A DNA stretch of 64,000 bases from NCBI RefSeq assembly GCF_007981265.1, contig NZ_CP034363.1, positions 434,001-498,000 on the forward strand, read 5' to 3'. A model generated the notes under the pieces. It had not been told where the DNA came from, made no database searches, and saw nothing but the letters and a program-made list of their open reading frames with translations. This document shows positions 1 to 9,044 of this stretch, piece after piece. The number at the start of each line of letters is the position of its first letter. The stretch's first letter is position 1. The stretch is from Pantoea sp. CCBC3-3-1. Lineage in GTDB: Bacteria > Pseudomonadota > Gammaproteobacteria > Enterobacterales > Enterobacteriaceae. A program made the position numbers and the translations under genes.

Positions 1-216
1 CTGGCAGCGGGGCCGGCTTTTACTGGATACCGGCCGGTTTTCCCTGCCGCTCAGTGCCTGCGACTGTGCCGTGTCGTGGTACAGCCCGAAACTTTCGCGC
101 CGGCTTCACTGCCCTTATATGTCCCTGCAGTAGCTGGCGCATCTGCTGAATGTCAGTGCATTTATTTTTATCTGTAGCGGCTACGATCCGGCCGCCTCAC
201 AAAGGAGATACCGGTA
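1..216. other. left edge, unassigned
   Basis: All three forward frames stay open for 130 bases or more from the window edge (stops at 131-133 and about 175-177), so the 3' end of an upstream ICE gene may lie here, but I cannot choose the frame. A clear Shine-Dalgarno sequence (AAAGGAGA, about 200-207) near the end belongs to the lipoprotein gene that follows. Confidence 0.4.
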
Positions 217-627
217 ATGTACAGAACAGTTTTCATTCTGGCTCTGGCCTGTTCAGTGCTCAGCGGCTGCTCAACCTCCAAGGAGGAAATGCTGCCGGCG
301 GGCGATAACACCATGCTTGAGCTGTGGAACGGCGCGGACGGTGGCGGCAGTACCGCCCGCCAGTCGGCAGAGGCCCGGGACACGCTGCGCCGTCCGCTGA
401 CGGGCAGTGAAACGCAGGCGAACGCGCAGGCCGACCGCAGCTACAGCCGGACTCAGGAGAGTGAAATTTCGCAGCAGTTTCCCCGGCTGCCTAACCCTGA
501 CATGGTGATGTATCTGTATCCCCACCTTGCCGACGGTAACACGCCGGTGCCGGGATACAGCACCGTGTTTCCGTTCTACAGCCAGACGCAGTATGCCATG
601 CCTGGCGAGCGCACGGAGGCCCTGTAA
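217..627 (+). CDS. ICE conjugation lipoprotein (PFL_47xx-type)
   Basis: The protein has 136 aa. It begins with a lipoprotein signal peptide, hydrophobic at about residues 5-17, followed by the lipobox LSGC with the acylated Cys near residue 18, so it should be anchored to the outer membrane facing the periplasm. The rest is polar with no catalytic motif. The ATG has a good AAAGGAG site, and its TAA stop overlaps the ATG of the VirB4-type ATPase by one base, so the two are translationally coupled. In ICEs of the ICEHin1056/PFGI-1 class a small lipoprotein sits directly before this ATPase and serves the mating-pair apparatus. The assignment therefore rests on the lipobox and position rather than on sequence matching. 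Confidence 0.75.
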   Translation: MYRTVFILALACSVLSGCSTSKEEMLPAGDNTMLELWNGADGGGSTARQSAEARDTLRRPLTGSETQANAQADRSYSRTQESEISQQFPRLPNPDMVMYLYPHLADGNTPVPGYSTVFPFYSQTQYAMPGERTEAL

Positions 628-3485
628 TGTTTTCACTGTTTACCCGCACCACCTCCCCTGACCGTCAGACGCCGGCTGATGGCGGTCAGTCCGTTCAGGC
701 CGATGAGACCCTCAGCACGGGCGTGAAGGGCCGCCAGCCCCTGACGCGTCCCGGGAAAATGTCCCGCCAGGATGAGGCAAAAATTTATCATGTCAGTCCC
801 TCCATCATTGACTTTCTGCCCTGGGCGGAGTTTCTCGATGAAGAGCAGTGTCTCCTGCTCGATGACGGTGTGTCGGTGGGGGCGGTTTATGATGTGACGC
901 CGGTGGCCACCGAAGGGCGGACAGAAGACCGTCTGGAGCAGATCCGTGACTCGGTGGAGGATGCGCTTCAGGACAGCTTTGATGAACATGACGTGAATCC
1001 CTGGGTCGTGCAGTTCTTCTGCCAGGACGAGGACGACACTGACGCGTACCTCGACAGGCTGCGCGGGTATGTCCGACCGCATGCGCAGCGCACGGCGTTT
1101 ACCGACGCCTGGCTGGGGGAAATGGAGCGTCATATCCGCAGTATCTCCCGGCCTGAAGGCCTGTTCACCGACTCACTGATCACCGGGCAGCCGTGGCGCG
1201 GGCAGCAGCGCCGCACCCGGATGGTGATTTATCGCTGGCTGGGAAAAAACCGGGATCCGATGCCGCCGGTGGCGATGCTCAACCAGGTGTGCGACCGGGT
1301 TGTGAATGCCCTGGGTGGGGCGGGGATCCGCTGCAGCCGTCAGAACGGCCTGCAGGTGCATGGCTGGCTGCTGCGGCTGTTCAATCCGTCACCGGACTGG
1401 GTGGATAAAACCACGCTTTATCGCCAGGCTGCTTACGCAGACCCGCGCGAGACGCCTGAAGGCACCGTGCCGGTCAGCAATGATTTTGCCGAAACCCTGT
1501 GGTTCACGCCGCCGGTCTCCGACCCGGAAAACGGCGTGTGGTGGATTGACAACAAGCCGCACTGCGCGGTGTCGGTGGAAAAACTGCGTACACCGCCGGA
1601 GCCTGGCACGCTGACCGGGGAGAAAAGCCGGGGTGAAAAGAAAATCAATGCCCTGATGGATATGTTTCCGGAAGGGACCATGGTGTGCATGACGGTGGTG
1701 GTCCAGCCCCAGGACCGGCTCGAAGAGCAGTTTAACAGGCTGTCGAAAAACGCGGTCGGGGAGAATACCGAGTCGGGCCGCGTCCGCCAGGATGTGAAGA
1801 CGGTCAAAGAGTACCTGGGCAACCGGCACAAGCTGTACCGGGCGGGGATCACCTTCCTGCTGCGCGGTGATGACATGACCAGCCTGAAGCGCAAGCGGCT
1901 GGCGCTGTCGACTGTATTGCTCGGGGCGGGCCTGCAGCCGGTCCGCCCGGAGTTCGAAGAGGGGCCGCTGAACAGCTGGCTGCGGGCGCTGCCGATGTGC
2001 TTTAACCCGGACAGTGACAAAAAACACTGGTATACCCGTCTGACCTGGGTTCAGCACCTGGCCGGTCTCCTGCCGGTGACCGGGCGGGAAACGGGTACAG
2101 GGCATCCCGGCTTCAGCTTTTTCAACCGCGGCGGGGATATCCTGACCTTCGATCCGCTCAACAAGCATGACCGTACCCAGAATGCGCATCTGCTGCTGTT
2201 CGGCCCGACCGGGGCGGGCAAGTCGGCCACGCTGTGTGCCGCGCTCTCCCAGCTGATGGCCGTCCACCGTCCGCGGCTGTTTATTGCGGAGGCCGGGAAC
2301 TCGTTCGGCCTGCTGGCCGACTTCTTCGACAGCCTCGGGCTGACGGTGAATAAAATCAGCGTCAGACCCGGGAGCGGCGTCAGCCTGCCGCCGTTTGCCG
2401 ATGCACATAAACTGGTGGAAGAAGGCCTGGCCGCCCAGGCCGTGGATGAGAGCGACCTGCCGGATATCGAGACGGACGACGATGGCGAGGATGACAAACG
2501 TGACATTCTCGGTGAAATGGAAATCTCCGCGCGCATGATGATCACCGGCGGCGACCCGAAAGAAGAGGCTGACCTGAAGCGTGCCGACAGGGCGATGATA
2601 CGTGAGGCGCTGCTGATGGCGGCGCATGCCACGTATAAAGAAGGACGGCAGATGCTGCCGTCTGACCTGCAGCAGGCGCTGTATGACATTGCCTCTGACA
2701 ACGATGAGGGCGTCATTAATGTCCGTAATGCCCAGCGCAAGGCGAAAGCGGCGGAGATGGCGGAATCCCTGGGCATGTTCACCCAGGCCGGCAGCTTTGA
2801 AGCGGAGCTGTTCAATCGCGAAGGGGCTCTGTGGCCGGAAGCGGACGTGACGCTGGTTGACCTGGGGCATCTGGCGCGTGAGGGTTATGAGGCGCAGATG
2901 GCCCTGACCATGGTCTCGATGACCAACATGATTAACAACATCGCGGAGCGTGACCAGTTCCTGGGCCGGGATATTGTCTTCACGGTGGATGAGGCACATA
3001 TCGTCACGGTCAACCCGCTGCTGTCGCCCTACATGACCAAGGTGGTCAAGATGTGGCGTAAGCTCGGGGCCTGGCTGTGGCTGGCCACCCAGAACCTTAA
3101 AGATTACCCGGATATTGCCGAAAAAATGCTGAACATGGCGGAATGGTGGATTTGTCTGACCATGCCCCCGGAGGAGGTGAAAGATATCAGCCGCTTCCGC
3201 GCGCTCACGCCGGAGCAGGAATCGGTGCTGCTTTCCGCCAGTAAACTGTCGGGCTGTTATACCGAGGGCGTGGTACTGGCGAAACGGATCGAGGCGCTGT
3301 TTCGTGCCGTGCCGCCCAGTCTCTTCCTGGCTCTGGGTATGACGGAAAAAGAAGAGAAAGCCGAACGCCGGGCGCTGATGAATCAGTTTAACTGCAGCGA
3401 ACTGGAGGCGGCAAAACGCCTCGCACTGAATCTGGACCGTCTGCGCGGTCTGACGGAGAATCAACAGGAGCCTGCCACGGTATGA
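627..3485 (+). CDS. conjugative transfer ATPase, VirB4/TraC type (PFL_4706-like)
   Basis: This 952-aa cytoplasmic ATPase powers pilus assembly and substrate transfer in the type IV secretion system. The C-terminal half has a Walker A motif (GPTGAGKS, about residues 527-534) and a Walker B motif (VFTVDEAH, about residues 785-792), as in VirB4/TraC/TraU ATPases. The N-terminal half is the less conserved region that docks to the inner-membrane complex. An acidic low-complexity segment (about residues 610-635) separates Walker A from the rest of the motor. Length and neighbours match the ICE family known as conjugative transfer ATPase, PFL_4706 family. The upstream lipoprotein and downstream 125-aa gene overlap it, indicating one operon. 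Confidence 0.9.
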   Translation: MFSLFTRTTSPDRQTPADGGQSVQADETLSTGVKGRQPLTRPGKMSRQDEAKIYHVSPSIIDFLPWAEFLDEEQCLLLDDGVSVGAVYDVTPVATEGRTEDRLEQIRDSVEDALQDSFDEHDVNPWVVQFFCQDEDDTDAYLDRLRGYVRPHAQRTAFTDAWLGEMERHIRSISRPEGLFTDSLITGQPWRGQQRRTRMVIYRWLGKNRDPMPPVAMLNQVCDRVVNALGGAGIRCSRQNGLQVHGWLLRLFNPSPDWVDKTTLYRQAAYADPRETPEGTVPVSNDFAETLWFTPPVSDPENGVWWIDNKPHCAVSVEKLRTPPEPGTLTGEKSRGEKKINALMDMFPEGTMVCMTVVVQPQDRLEEQFNRLSKNAVGENTESGRVRQDVKTVKEYLGNRHKLYRAGITFLLRGDDMTSLKRKRLALSTVLLGAGLQPVRPEFEEGPLNSWLRALPMCFNPDSDKKHWYTRLTWVQHLAGLLPVTGRETGTGHPGFSFFNRGGDILTFDPLNKHDRTQNAHLLLFGPTGAGKSATLCAALSQLMAVHRPRLFIAEAGNSFGLLADFFDSLGLTVNKISVRPGSGVSLPPFADAHKLVEEGLAAQAVDESDLPDIETDDDGEDDKRDILGEMEISARMMITGGDPKEEADLKRADRAMIREALLMAAHATYKEGRQMLPSDLQQALYDIASDNDEGVINVRNAQRKAKAAEMAESLGMFTQAGSFEAELFNREGALWPEADVTLVDLGHLAREGYEAQMALTMVSMTNMINNIAERDQFLGRDIVFTVDEAHIVTVNPLLSPYMTKVVKMWRKLGAWLWLATQNLKDYPDIAEKMLNMAEWWICLTMPPEEVKDISRFRALTPEQESVLLSASKLSGCYTEGVVLAKRIEALFRAVPPSLFLALGMTEKEEKAERRALMNQFNCSELEAAKRLALNLDRLRGLTENQQEPATV

Positions 3486-3859
3486 TGACACTGAAGTACC
3501 CTGAACCCGCCATTCATGAGCACAGTGGCGGCGCGCTTTTCACCCTCTTGCCCCAGGGAGAGCCCGGCGTGCTCCCGGCGACCCATCAGCACCTTATGAG
3601 GCTGCGGGCAATGATCAAACAGCGAATGACCGGCCCGGTCAGAATGACCTGTCACCCGCACCGGGTGGGACTCAGCAGCAGCGTGGCCATCTATCTTGAG
3701 GGAAAGCTGAAGCAGGCGGTGAACATCCTTATCACCGTGACAGGGCAGACAAGCTGGCCGCAGGAAGAGGAGTATGCGCATCCGCGCTGGTATATCACGG
3801 TGCCGGATTCGGCTGACCTGGTGTATCTGATGCTGTGGATCAACGGACTTGACGTATAA
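3482..3859 (+). CDS. small ICE protein of unknown function
   Basis: This 125-aa protein overlaps the ATPase stop by four bases, so it is the last gene of the operon starting at 217. It has no signal peptide, no membrane segment and no motif I recognise. The C-terminal part (WYITVPDSADLVYLMLWINGLD) suggests an alpha/beta fold. A strong terminator follows 57 bases after the stop. I do not recognise the family; it is probably an accessory mating-pair or regulatory protein. The reading frame is supported by the overlap and by GC-rich codon use like its neighbours. Confidence 0.65.
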   Translation: MMTLKYPEPAIHEHSGGALFTLLPQGEPGVLPATHQHLMRLRAMIKQRMTGPVRMTCHPHRVGLSSSVAIYLEGKLKQAVNILITVTGQTSWPQEEEYAHPRWYITVPDSADLVYLMLWINGLDV

Positions 3860-3916
3860 CTACAGACTTGCCTTCACCAGGGGCATGATTATAAAAAGAA
3901 AATAACAATATTGCAT

Positions 3917-3942
3917 ACCGGCCCTCAGGGCCGGTTTTTTTT
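3917..3942 (+). terminator. intrinsic terminator of the first tra operon
   Basis: The inverted repeat ACCGGCCC-TCA-GGGCCGGT is followed by eight T residues. It closes the lipoprotein-ATPase-small protein operon and separates it from an oppositely transcribed AT-rich gene. Confidence 0.9.
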
Positions 3943-3973
3943 GCTAAGTAACGTCATAAAATTGACTACGAGG

Positions 3974-4519
3974 TCAAGAAAATTTCCTTCGCATAACCTT
4001 CTTAACGCATTCACTTATAAATCCTTTTTGCTGATGGGAAATATCCATGAACATTGATTCACCTTCCATTTTGAAAGGTAAAACTCCTCCCTCGTATGCA
4101 AACCCTGTTTTGTTTAGAGGATAAAATAGCGCAATCCTATACTCTGCTTCATGAGAAAATATATTTGGTTTAAAAAAAACAAGTTCTTCAGGAGTGAAGC
4201 TGTCTGGTGCCGTTTCTGGATGGTAATAGATCACATCTTTCCCTTTAATTTCAGTACCCGGGAATCTATGGTCTAAAAGAGAAAGTCTTTCTTGGAGGAG
4301 ATCAACGTCGAATGCGATGCAGATATCAGCTTTAAAAGCAGCATAGAGTTCTGGCTCATCTTGCCGATTACTCAAACATATACAATAACAATGACGAGGC
4401 GATAGCGTAAACATGGGATCTGCAGTCATATCGTCAGGGTTAAGGGTGTGCCCATTAATTTTTATAGCAACTTGATAACGATCCGGAGTGAAAATTTTTT
4501 CCATTTCATTATCGCGCAT
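3974..4519 (-). CDS. hypothetical protein, DUF2971-like C-terminus
   Basis: The protein has 181 aa, is AT-rich compared with the tra genes and runs opposite to them, so it looks like cargo. The segment FFKPNIFSHEAEYRIALFY (about residues 115-133) resembles the K-x-x-x-W/F-x-x-E-x-E-Y/W-R pattern near the end of DUF2971 proteins, which are often found on mobile or defence-rich islands. There are no membrane segments. An AGGTGA site lies 8 bases before the chosen ATG; an in-frame ATG four codons later is an alternative. The biochemical function is unknown and the family assignment is tentative. Confidence 0.6.
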   Translation of the reverse strand: MRDNEMEKIFTPDRYQVAIKINGHTLNPDDMTADPMFTLSPRHCYCICLSNRQDEPELYAAFKADICIAFDVDLLQERLSLLDHRFPGTEIKGKDVIYYHPETAPDSFTPEELVFFKPNIFSHEAEYRIALFYPLNKTGFAYEGGVLPFKMEGESMFMDISHQQKGFISECVKKVMRRKFS

Positions 4520-4693
4520 CTTTTCGTTTCACCTGCGTGAATAATGCGTCAGGTCACACAGCCGTATCGGAGCCTCGTCGCGGATAACGGGGCCAAGAAT
4601 CTTTTCCTTTCCATACAGATACCTGATATTCATCATCACCTCTGGCAATTTAGTTGATTAATTACAGATTAGTACTTTATGCCGGGTTTAACC

Positions 4694-4701
4694 GTCTGTA
4701 G
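4694..4701. repeat. IS66 target-site duplication, left copy
   Basis: The octamer GTCTGTAG lies immediately outside the left inverted repeat (which starts GTAAGCG) and is repeated exactly at 9280-9287 outside the right inverted repeat. IS66-family elements characteristically duplicate 8 bp. Confidence 0.9.
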
Positions 4702-4750
4702 GTAAGCGTATCGTTCAGACCGTCTTTCATTTTCCCCCGTATTTCCTACC

Positions 4751-5386
4751 ATGGACACTTTCGCGAACATGGACACTACCGTGGACAGAAACACGCCTTA
4801 CACCAGTAGACCCTGGATCATTACTGCACTCAGCCTGCGGTTTAACGACGCCCTGACTTACCGTGAAATCGCTGAGCAACTGAACATCAGTACTTCCGCC
4901 ACGCATAAAATGTTCAAGCGTTTTCGCCGCACGGGTATTAACTGGCCGTTGCCGGATGAATATACGCCTGAGCGTCTGGAGGAGGAGCTGTACGCCTTCA
5001 ATCTGGAAACAAACCTGCCTGTCAAAAAACGCCGTCCGGACTGGCCACTGGAGTTCAAAATCCGCATGGCGGATTTAACTCTGCAGCCGGGCGCCTGTGT
5101 GGCACAAATTGCACGTGAGCATGGCATCAACGATAACCTGCTCTTCAACTGGCGTAACCTGCATCGACAGGGACTGCTGGACCCGGCCAGCAGAGCCACT
5201 CTCATTCCTGTCACCGTGGAGCCTCTGTCGCCGCCATCCAGACACAACGGGGCCGTATCACCAGACCAGCCGCCGGTCATCAGCTGCAAACTGGCACTGC
5301 CGGGCGGCACCCTGAGTCTGACCGGGCCACTGACGCCGGAGCTGCTGCGTGCACTGGTCAGCGAACTCAGGGAGAGTGAGGTATGA
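4751..5386 (+). CDS. tnpA: IS66 TnpA accessory protein with extra N-terminal HTH
   Basis: The protein has 211 aa. The C-terminal part (from about residue 95, RPDWPLEFKIRMADLTLQPG onward) is the helix-turn-helix typical of IS66 TnpA. Before it lies a region (about residues 20-80: ALTYREIAEQLNISTSATHK, later NWPLPDEYTPERLEEELY) that resembles the DNA-binding N-terminus of IS21 IstA transposases. A doubled HTH makes it longer than most IS66 TnpA proteins. It overlaps tnpB by four bases (ATGA), the usual translational coupling in this family. A second in-frame ATG six codons in is a possible alternative start. Confidence 0.85.
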   Translation: MDTFANMDTTVDRNTPYTSRPWIITALSLRFNDALTYREIAEQLNISTSATHKMFKRFRRTGINWPLPDEYTPERLEEELYAFNLETNLPVKKRRPDWPLEFKIRMADLTLQPGACVAQIAREHGINDNLLFNWRNLHRQGLLDPASRATLIPVTVEPLSPPSRHNGAVSPDQPPVISCKLALPGGTLSLTGPLTPELLRALVSELRESEV

Positions 5387-5730
5387 TTAACTTTCCGGCG
5401 GGCTCACGCATCTGGCTGGTCGCTGGCGTGACAGATATGCGCTGCAGCTTCAACGGGCTGGCGGCGAAAGTGCAGAACACACTGCGCACGGACCCGTTCA
5501 GCGGGCATCTGTTTATATTCCGTGGGCGGCGTGGTGGCATGATAAAGGTGCTGTGGGCCGACCGCGACGGTCTATGCCTGTTCACCAAACGGCTGGAGCG
5601 GGGGCGCTTCGTGTGGCCGGTGACCCGCGACGGGAAAGTCCATCTGACTCCCGCGCAGCTGGGCATGCTGCTGGAAGGCATTAACTGGAAACATCCGCAG
5701 CGGACGGAATGCCCTGGTCTGCGCATCTGA
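5383..5730 (+). CDS. tnpB: IS66 TnpB protein
   Basis: This is the 115-aa TnpB (IS66 Orf2-like) accessory protein, required for transposition in IS66 elements of this layout although its biochemical role is not settled. It is recognisable from the family core VAGVTDMRCSFNGLA near the N-terminus, the central FIFRGRRGGMIKVLWADRDG and the LERGRFVWP segment. Its length is normal and the frame is intact. It starts inside the tnpA stop and ends 19 bases before tnpC. Confidence 0.95.
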   Translation: MINFPAGSRIWLVAGVTDMRCSFNGLAAKVQNTLRTDPFSGHLFIFRGRRGGMIKVLWADRDGLCLFTKRLERGRFVWPVTRDGKVHLTPAQLGMLLEGINWKHPQRTECPGLRI

Positions 5731-5749
5731 ACCGGAGTAATGTGGCTGC

Positions 5750-7336
5750 ATGGAAAACTCACTCTCCGACGAAAATGCCCGGCTTCGGGCGCTACTGGAT
5801 ACGCAGCAGCACACAATTCGCAAAATGGCGGAGTACAACCGCCTGCTCTCACAGCGGGTGGCGGCGTACGCCAGCGAAATTAACCGACTGAAGGCGCTGG
5901 TCGCTAAGCTGCAACGCATGCAGTTCGGCAAAAGCTCCGAAAAGCTGCGTGAGAAAACGGCGCGTCAGGTACGCGAAGCTGAAGAGCGCATCAGCGCCCT
6001 GCAGGAGGAGATGTCGGAAGTGCTGGGTGAACAGAATGACCCGGCACTACCGCAGCCGCTGCGCCAGTCTTCCTCCCGCAAACCACTTCCTGCCTTACTG
6101 CCCCGCGAAACACGCATACTGTCCCCGGCAGAAACCGCCTGTCCGGCGTGCGGTGGGGACCTCGGCCCGCTGGGCTGCGACGTGTCGGAGCAACTGGAGC
6201 TCATCAGCAGCGCCTTTAAGGTTATCGAAACGCAGCGGCCCAAACTGGCTTGCTGCAGCTGTGACCACATCGTTCAGGCCCCGATGCCCTCCAAACCCAT
6301 AGAGCGTAGCTACGCCGGTCCCGGCCTGCTGGCCCGAATCGTCACGGCGTAGTTCGCAGAGCACACGCCGCACTACCGGCAGTCAGAAATCTACCGCCGT
6401 CAGGGCGTGGAGCTGAGGCGGGCCACGCTGGGGCGCTGGTCGGGTGCGGTGAGTGAACTGCTGGAGCCGCTGTATGACCTTCTGAAACAGTACGTGCTGA
6501 TGCCGGGCAAAGTGCACACCGACGATATCCCGGTACCGGTTCAGGAGCCGGGCAGCGGCAAAACGCGCACTGCCCGGCTGTGGGTCTACGTGCGGGATGA
6601 CCGCAACGCCGGTTCGCAGCTGCCGCCGGCGGTGTGGTTCGCATACTCACCGGACCGTAAGAGCGTTCATCCACAACAGCATCTTGCCGGGTACAGCGGC
6701 ATCCTGCAGGCGGATGCTTACGGTGGCTATAATGCGCTGTACGAAGACGGTCGCATCATGGAAGCGGCCTGCATGGCGCACGCCCGGCGAAAAATCCACG
6801 ATGTTCACGTCCGTAACCCGACTGACATCACCACCGAAGCGCTGAATCGCATCGGTGAGCTGTACGCCATTGAGGCGGAAATACGCGGCAGCCCTGCAGA
6901 TGAACGGCTGGCGGTCCGGAAAGAGAAAACCATCCCGCTGATGCAGTCACTGTACGACTGGATACAGGTGCAGATGACGGTGCTGTCACGGCACTCAGAT
7001 ACGGCGAAGGCATTCGCATACCTGCTGAAGCAGTGGGACGCGCTGAACCTGTACTGCAGCAACGGCTGGGCAGAGATAGACAACAACATCGCGGATAACG
7101 CGCTGCGTGGTGTTGCCGTGGGACGGAAAAACTGGCTGTTCGCCGGTTCGGACAGCGGTGGTGAGCGGGCCGCGGTGCTTTACTCCCTTATCGGCACCTG
7201 CCGGCTTAACGGCGTGGACCCGGAGGCGTGGCTGCGTTACGTCATCGGTCATATCCAGGACTGGCCTGTTAACCGGCTGCGCGATCTGCTGCCGTGGAAA
7301 ACCGATCTCACATCTTCTGTATTAGCTCAGATTTAA
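5750..7336 (+). pseudogene. tnpC: IS66 TnpC transposase, interrupted by an in-frame amber codon
   Basis: This is the DDE transposase of the element. One frame runs from the ATG at 5750 to the stop at 7336 except for TAG at 6350-6352, after IVTA and before [20 protein letters not shown]66 TnpC usually has K-F-A-E-H-x-P here, so one base change, AAG to TAG, explains the stop. Upstream are the leucine-rich coiled N-terminus and the zinc-finger-like CPACGG motif. Downstream are the catalytic region (HTDDIPVPV, later [12 protein letters not shown], and [15 protein letters not shown] with the last acidic residue) and the normal end. Without suppression or re-initiation (for instance at 6407) no full-length transposase is made. 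Confidence 0.93.
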
Positions 7337-7632
7337 TCTGACACCGCTATGTATGGCACAGAGTTAAATCTAATCTCACAGGCCGTTTGTGCCCAGGTTG
7401 TGTGAAAACCCTGACCTAAAACTGAAGTGCGCGCATCTACGCAAAATCTGGAATTGCTCGACTGGTACTGGTTAGCTGAGCCAAATTTTACGTATGCGTG
7501 CAGTTTTTAGCCCTGTTTTTGGCAGTTTAAGCGACCAAAACAGTTTTCACATAGCCTGTGCCAAGAGCAGACGTTCCGGATACTAATAGCGAGGTAAGAG
7601 AACTATTACCCGCCATCCCGGCAAACCTGTTT
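7337..7632. other. noncoding stretch inside the IS66 transposon
   Basis: About 300 bases lie between tnpC and the convergent VOC gene. No frame looks coding. The IS66 right terminal repeat is not here, showing that the element extends past the passenger genes. Repeated GTTTTCAC-like segments (around 7400, 7540 and 7630) are present, but I cannot assign them. Confidence 0.5.
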
Positions 7633-8028
7633 TCACAGTGGTTGAAAAAGTGTTAACTGTAATCCGGCTGGCGCTTCCAGTCGATTATTGAAAGAATTAA
7701 AAGGTGTCATCCTTGGTTCCGAGAGCATACGCGCCCCCCCCTCCACCAGAGTTGCGGTTGTTGAACTAATGTCTTCCACCTCAAACGCTACCCGTACCCA
7801 GCCGGAAACTCGCTTACCGACTTCAATATCATCTATGTAAGCAGCTGTCGCTGGCTCTACCAATTCCAGCGTAGCTTTGCCAGCCTCAAGTATTGCTACT
7901 CTACCTTCATCAGGTGGGACAGCATTAATTTGCGTCAATCCAAGGCTATCGCGATAGAAAGAAAGCGCATTATCAAAATCTTCTGTGGTGATTACTAAGC
8001 GAAGTTGTTTTACCACTGATGTAGACAT
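7633..8028 (-). CDS. VOC (glyoxalase/dioxygenase fold) protein, passenger gene
   Basis: The protein has 131 aa from the start chosen here. It shows a single VOC module: beta-strand LRLVITTEDFDNALSFYRD at the start, LELVEPA in the middle and RLEAPAGLQLTLFQPL at the end. VOC enzymes use this paired beta-alpha-beta-beta-beta fold with metal ligands (His/Glu) for glyoxalase, dioxygenase or antibiotic-modifying reactions; the substrate cannot be read here. AGGAG lies six bases before the chosen ATG; two further upstream ATGs are in frame but poorly placed. It is transcribed divergently from the LysR gene, the classic layout for a regulator and its target. Confidence 0.8.
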   Translation of the reverse strand: MSTSVVKQLRLVITTEDFDNALSFYRDSLGLTQINAVPPDEGRVAILEAGKATLELVEPATAAYIDDIEVGKRVSGWVRVAFEVEDISSTTATLVEGGARMLSEPRMTPFNSFNNRLEAPAGLQLTLFQPL

Positions 8029-8150
8029 CGTCATCTCCTGAGTAATTCGATGAATAATTTTCATCTGCTGTACTGCATCTAAAAAGATATATTGATGTTG
8101 TATAGCTAATCAAAATCATACTTTTCAGCTAAAGATGAAAAAAACTCACC

Positions 8151-9044
8151 ATGACACGAAGACTCCCGCCTCTACGTTCACTACAAGTATTTGATGCTGT
8201 AGCAAGACTGAAAAGCTTCAGACTGGCTGCTGAAGAAATTGGCGTTTCACCAACAGCTGTTAGCCATCAAATCCGACTGCTGGAAAACCTGTTAGAGGTT
8301 AGCGTACTTGAACGAACACCACGTAAGGTGGAGCTCACTGCTGACGGGAAGATTTTGCAACGGGCGTCCAGTCAGGCCTTCCGGTTGCTACAGAATGCGG
8401 TTTCAGAAATCGTTGAAGTACAACGCCCAAGAGTTCTGACACTAACCGCCACCACCGCTATGATCACTCATTGGCTGGTACCGCGATTACCAGCGCTGCT
8501 GCGCGAGTTCCCCACAATAGATCTGCGACTGCATGCCGATGACTGCATTGTGGATTTGCGCAGCAGGAATATTGACATGGCTCTGCGCTACGGAACTGAG
8601 CCGGATGAGCAGTTGTCACCACGCCTGCTTTACCGGGATCGATTCGTGCTGATCGCCAGCCCAAAGCTGTCCTTGAAAACGGCAGAGGATATACTGCAAG
8701 CCACCTTGCTCCATACTGATGGTCGCCGTGTGCCGCAACCCGCTCCGGACTGGCAGCGCTGGCGAGATGAATTTGGCCCAGCAGAGCTGGATATTAACGC
8801 AGGGCCACGGTTCACCGATGAGACTCATGTGATTCAGGCTGCGATTGCCGGACAGGGTGTGGCTATTGTCAGTGATCTGATGGCAGAACATGCTTTGAGA
8901 AACGGGTTGTTATATACCCCTTTAAACAATGTTTTATCCGGTTCAGCCCATTATTTCGTCAGTAATCCCGAGGGAAACCACCACCAAATTGCAGGGCACC
9001 TTGCCGAGTGGTTATCAGCAGAAATGGCTCACAAAGTATCGTGA
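8151..9044 (+). CDS. LysR-family transcriptional regulator (GcvA-like), passenger gene
   Basis: The protein has 297 aa, the usual LysR length. The winged HTH is at about residues 6-65 (LRSLQVFDAVARLKSFRLAA, EIGVSPTAVSHQIRLLE, LERTPRKVELTADG), followed by a periplasmic-binding-protein-like effector domain to the C-terminus. The HTH pattern with VSHQIRLLE and RKVELT is typical of the GcvA/AmpR subgroup. The 122-bp gap between this start and the divergent VOC start should hold the shared operator. The effector is unknown. It probably controls the VOC gene and was carried in with the IS66 transposon. Confidence 0.88.
   Translation: MTRRLPPLRSLQVFDAVARLKSFRLAAEEIGVSPTAVSHQIRLLENLLEVSVLERTPRKVELTADGKILQRASSQAFRLLQNAVSEIVEVQRPRVLTLTATTAMITHWLVPRLPALLREFPTIDLRLHADDCIVDLRSRNIDMALRYGTEPDEQLSPRLLYRDRFVLIASPKLSLKTAEDILQATLLHTDGRRVPQPAPDWQRWRDEFGPAELDINAGPRFTDETHVIQAAIAGQGVAIVSDLMAEHALRNGLLYTPLNNVLSGSAHYFVSNPEGNHHQIAGHLAEWLSAEMAHKVS

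Noticed and set aside
1389..3491. 700-aa reverse-strand open frame opposite the VirB4-type ATPase
   Set aside because: It is a shadow of a GC-rich gene: no domain, no ribosome site, and the forward strand has full Walker motifs.
7811..7817. CGCTTAC as the IS66 right end
   Set aside because: It lies inside the VOC gene and is not followed by GTCTGTAG; the copy at 9273-9279 has both the extended repeat and the duplication.
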